Positions 62,333-64,000 of a stretch of DNA of 64,000 nucleotides are shown one piece after another. Source of the stretch: Lentzea albida (GTDB lineage Bacteria > Actinomycetota > Actinomycetes > Mycobacteriales > Pseudonocardiaceae). Position 1 is the first letter of the stretch, and each line of letters opens with the position of its first letter. The notes below the pieces were generated by a model. It saw only the letters and a program-made list of their open reading frames with translations. It ran no database searches and had not been told where the DNA came from. Location: assembly GCF_900111005.1 (NCBI RefSeq), contig NZ_FOFV01000001.1, positions 496,001-560,000 on the forward strand, given 5' to 3'. A program made the position numbers and the translations under genes.

Positions 62333-63478
62333 GTGATCGACCTGCTGCGACTCGGTTTCTTCGGCATGCGGACCCGCCCGATCCGCGCCGTGCTCTCCGC
62401 CCTGGGCATCGCGATCGGCATCGCCGCGGTGGTCGCGGTGGTCGGCATCCCGGCCTCCAGCGCGGCGGCGTTGCAGGAGAAGATGTCCAAGCTGGGCACC
62501 AACCTCCTGACCGCCGCGCCCGGCCAGGACTTCTTCGGCCAGGACGCGAAGTTGCCGGAGACGGCGGTGCCGATGGCCAAGCGGATCGGCGCGGTGTCGG
62601 CGGCCAGCGCCACCGGCAAGATCTCCGCGAACGCCCGCAAGAACGACCTCGTGCCGGCCAGCGACACGCTCGGCCTGCAGGTGCAGGCGGCGGAGCAGGA
62701 CCTGCTGAAGGTGCTGAACGCCGAGGTCCGCGCGGGCCGCTGGCTGTCGTCGGGCGAGAAGGCGGTGGTGCTCGGGGGCACCGCGGCCTCGCGTCTCGGC
62801 ATCGACAAGCCCGGTGTGCAGCTGTGGATCGACGGGCAGTGGTTCACCGTCGTCGGCATCCTCGGCCCGCTGCCGCTCTCGCCGGAGATCGACCGCTCGG
62901 TGCTGATCGGCTGGGACGCGGCCAAGGAGGCGTTCGGGTTCGAGGGCCACGCGAACACGGTCTACGTGCGCACGACGCCCGACCAGGTCGACAACGTCCG
63001 CACCCTGCTCGGCCCGACGCTGAACCCGGAGAAGTCCAACGAGGTCAAGGTTTCCCGGCCGTCCGAGGCGCTGGAGGCGCAGCAGCTGGCCGAGAGTTCC
63101 TACAACGCGCTGTTCCTGGGCCTGGGCGGAGTCGCGTTGTTGGTGGGTGGCGTCGGCGTGGCGAACACGATGGTGATCTCGGTGCTGGAACGCCGGAGGG
63201 AGATCGGTCTGCGGCGGGCGCTCGGGGCGACCCGCAGGCAGATCAGGTGGCAGTTCCTGACCGAGTCGGTGCTGCTGTCCGGCCTCGGCGGACTGGTCGG
63301 CGTGATCGTGGGGATCGCGGTCACGGCCGGATATTCGATCAGTCAGCACTGGCCGGCGGCACTGCCGTGGCCGGCCCTGCTCGGGGGAGCGGGCTCGGCG
63401 GTCCTCATCGGCGCCATCGCCGGCGTCTACCCGGCGGTGCGGGCGGCACGCCAGTCGCCCACGGAGGCACTCGCCTGA
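62333..63478 (+). CDS. MacB/FtsX-type ABC transporter permease
   Basis: 381 residues. One N-terminal helix (AVLSALGIAIGIAAVVAVVG), a large extracytoplasmic MacB-PCD-like domain (about 45-255) and three C-terminal helices in the FtsX domain with VGGVGVANTMVISVLERRREIGLRRALGATR, the coupling motif for the ATPase. Moves substrates outward or transmits force across the membrane; the substrate is unknown, possibly envelope-active peptides. GTG 62333 with GGGAGGG. Confidence 0.94.
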   Translation: MIDLLRLGFFGMRTRPIRAVLSALGIAIGIAAVVAVVGIPASSAAALQEKMSKLGTNLLTAAPGQDFFGQDAKLPETAVPMAKRIGAVSAASATGKISANARKNDLVPASDTLGLQVQAAEQDLLKVLNAEVRAGRWLSSGEKAVVLGGTAASRLGIDKPGVQLWIDGQWFTVVGILGPLPLSPEIDRSVLIGWDAAKEAFGFEGHANTVYVRTTPDQVDNVRTLLGPTLNPEKSNEVKVSRPSEALEAQQLAESSYNALFLGLGGVALLVGGVGVANTMVISVLERRREIGLRRALGATRRQIRWQFLTESVLLSGLGGLVGVIVGIAVTAGYSISQHWPAALPWPALLGGAGSAVLIGAIAGVYPAVRAARQSPTEALA

Positions 63479-63483
63479 AAAGC

Positions 63484-63517
63484 CCTGGGGCGCACCGGAA
63501 ACTCGGTGCGCCCCAGG
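63484..63517. terminator. bidirectional hairpin terminator
   Basis: CCTGGGGCGCACCG (63484-63497) pairs perfectly with 63504-63517, loop of 6, followed by TTT on the + strand. It lies between the permease and the convergent serC. Confidence 0.9.
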
Positions 63518-63530
63518 TTTGCTCGCGGTG

Positions 63531-64000
<470 letters not shown>

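Overview
The window is high-GC actinobacterial chromosome, most likely from the Pseudonocardiales (Lentzea/Saccharothrix/Amycolatopsis type; the genus is inference). The signs are the codon bias, many GTG starts, a conservon (CvnABCD-type operon), an Rpf-LysM protein, SepH, and DUF3027, DUF2530, DUF2537 and DUF2771 genes. From recall of the Mycobacterium tuberculosis map, the backbone follows Rv0861c to Rv0884c: XPB helicase, its partner protein, moaC-mog-moaE, rpf, moaD-moaA, YccF, cspB, DUF2771, MFS, DUF3027, MarR, SpoU methyltransferase, DUF2530, sepH, serC. Lineage-specific blocks are inserted between these genes.

Layout. 1-1.4 kb: two-component pair (kinase cut by the left edge). 1.5-3.5 kb: XPB-type helicase with a coupled small gene. 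3.6-6.4 kb: four tandem LppU-like secreted-domain genes. 6.5-7.4 kb: NMT1-type substrate-binding lipoprotein. 7.8-13.1 kb: conservon (kinase, roadblock, DUF742, GTPase). 13.2-15.9 kb: small His/Asp/Trp-rich secreted protein and the helicase-associated protein. 16.3-24.5 kb: malic enzyme, molybdopterin genes moaC-mog-moaE and moaD-moaA, and between them rpf with a perfect CRP operator and an AfsR-like STAND regulator. 24.6-32.9 kb: MarR regulator, HAD phosphatases, acyl-CoA ligase, YccF, oxidoreductase, MntH, TetR. 33-37.5 kb: CspB, HD hydrolase, DUF2771, MFS, glutamine-cyclotransferase-like protein, DUF3027. 37.5-40.3 kb: large sacsin/Hsp90-type ATPase. 40.3-40.7 kb: intergenic region with a 144-bp palindrome. 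40.7-45 kb: MFS, MarR, purine permease, DUF2530, FetB. 45.1-50.4 kb: SOD, ABC-F, glutamate-cysteine ligase, rRNA methyltransferase. 51.4-55 kb: heterodimeric ABC exporter. 55.1-57 kb: small membrane proteins. 57-57.9 kb: SepH. 58-63.5 kb: two-component system divergent from a MacB-like export operon with a peptidoglycan-binding adaptor. 63.5-64 kb: 3' part of serC.

Many genes are joined by ATGA or GTGA stop/start overlaps, so co-translated pairs can be read directly: kinase-regulator, XPB-small gene, moaC-mog-moaE, moaD-moaA, DUF3027-sacsin ATPase, ABC exporter halves, adaptor-ATPase. Most operon ends carry strong GC-rich hairpins. I saw no tRNA, rRNA, CRISPR array, insertion sequence or prophage. 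The less ordinary content is the regulatory dyads, the eight-cysteine LppU array with an internal duplication, the long palindrome, two minisatellites and an iron box with no downstream gene.
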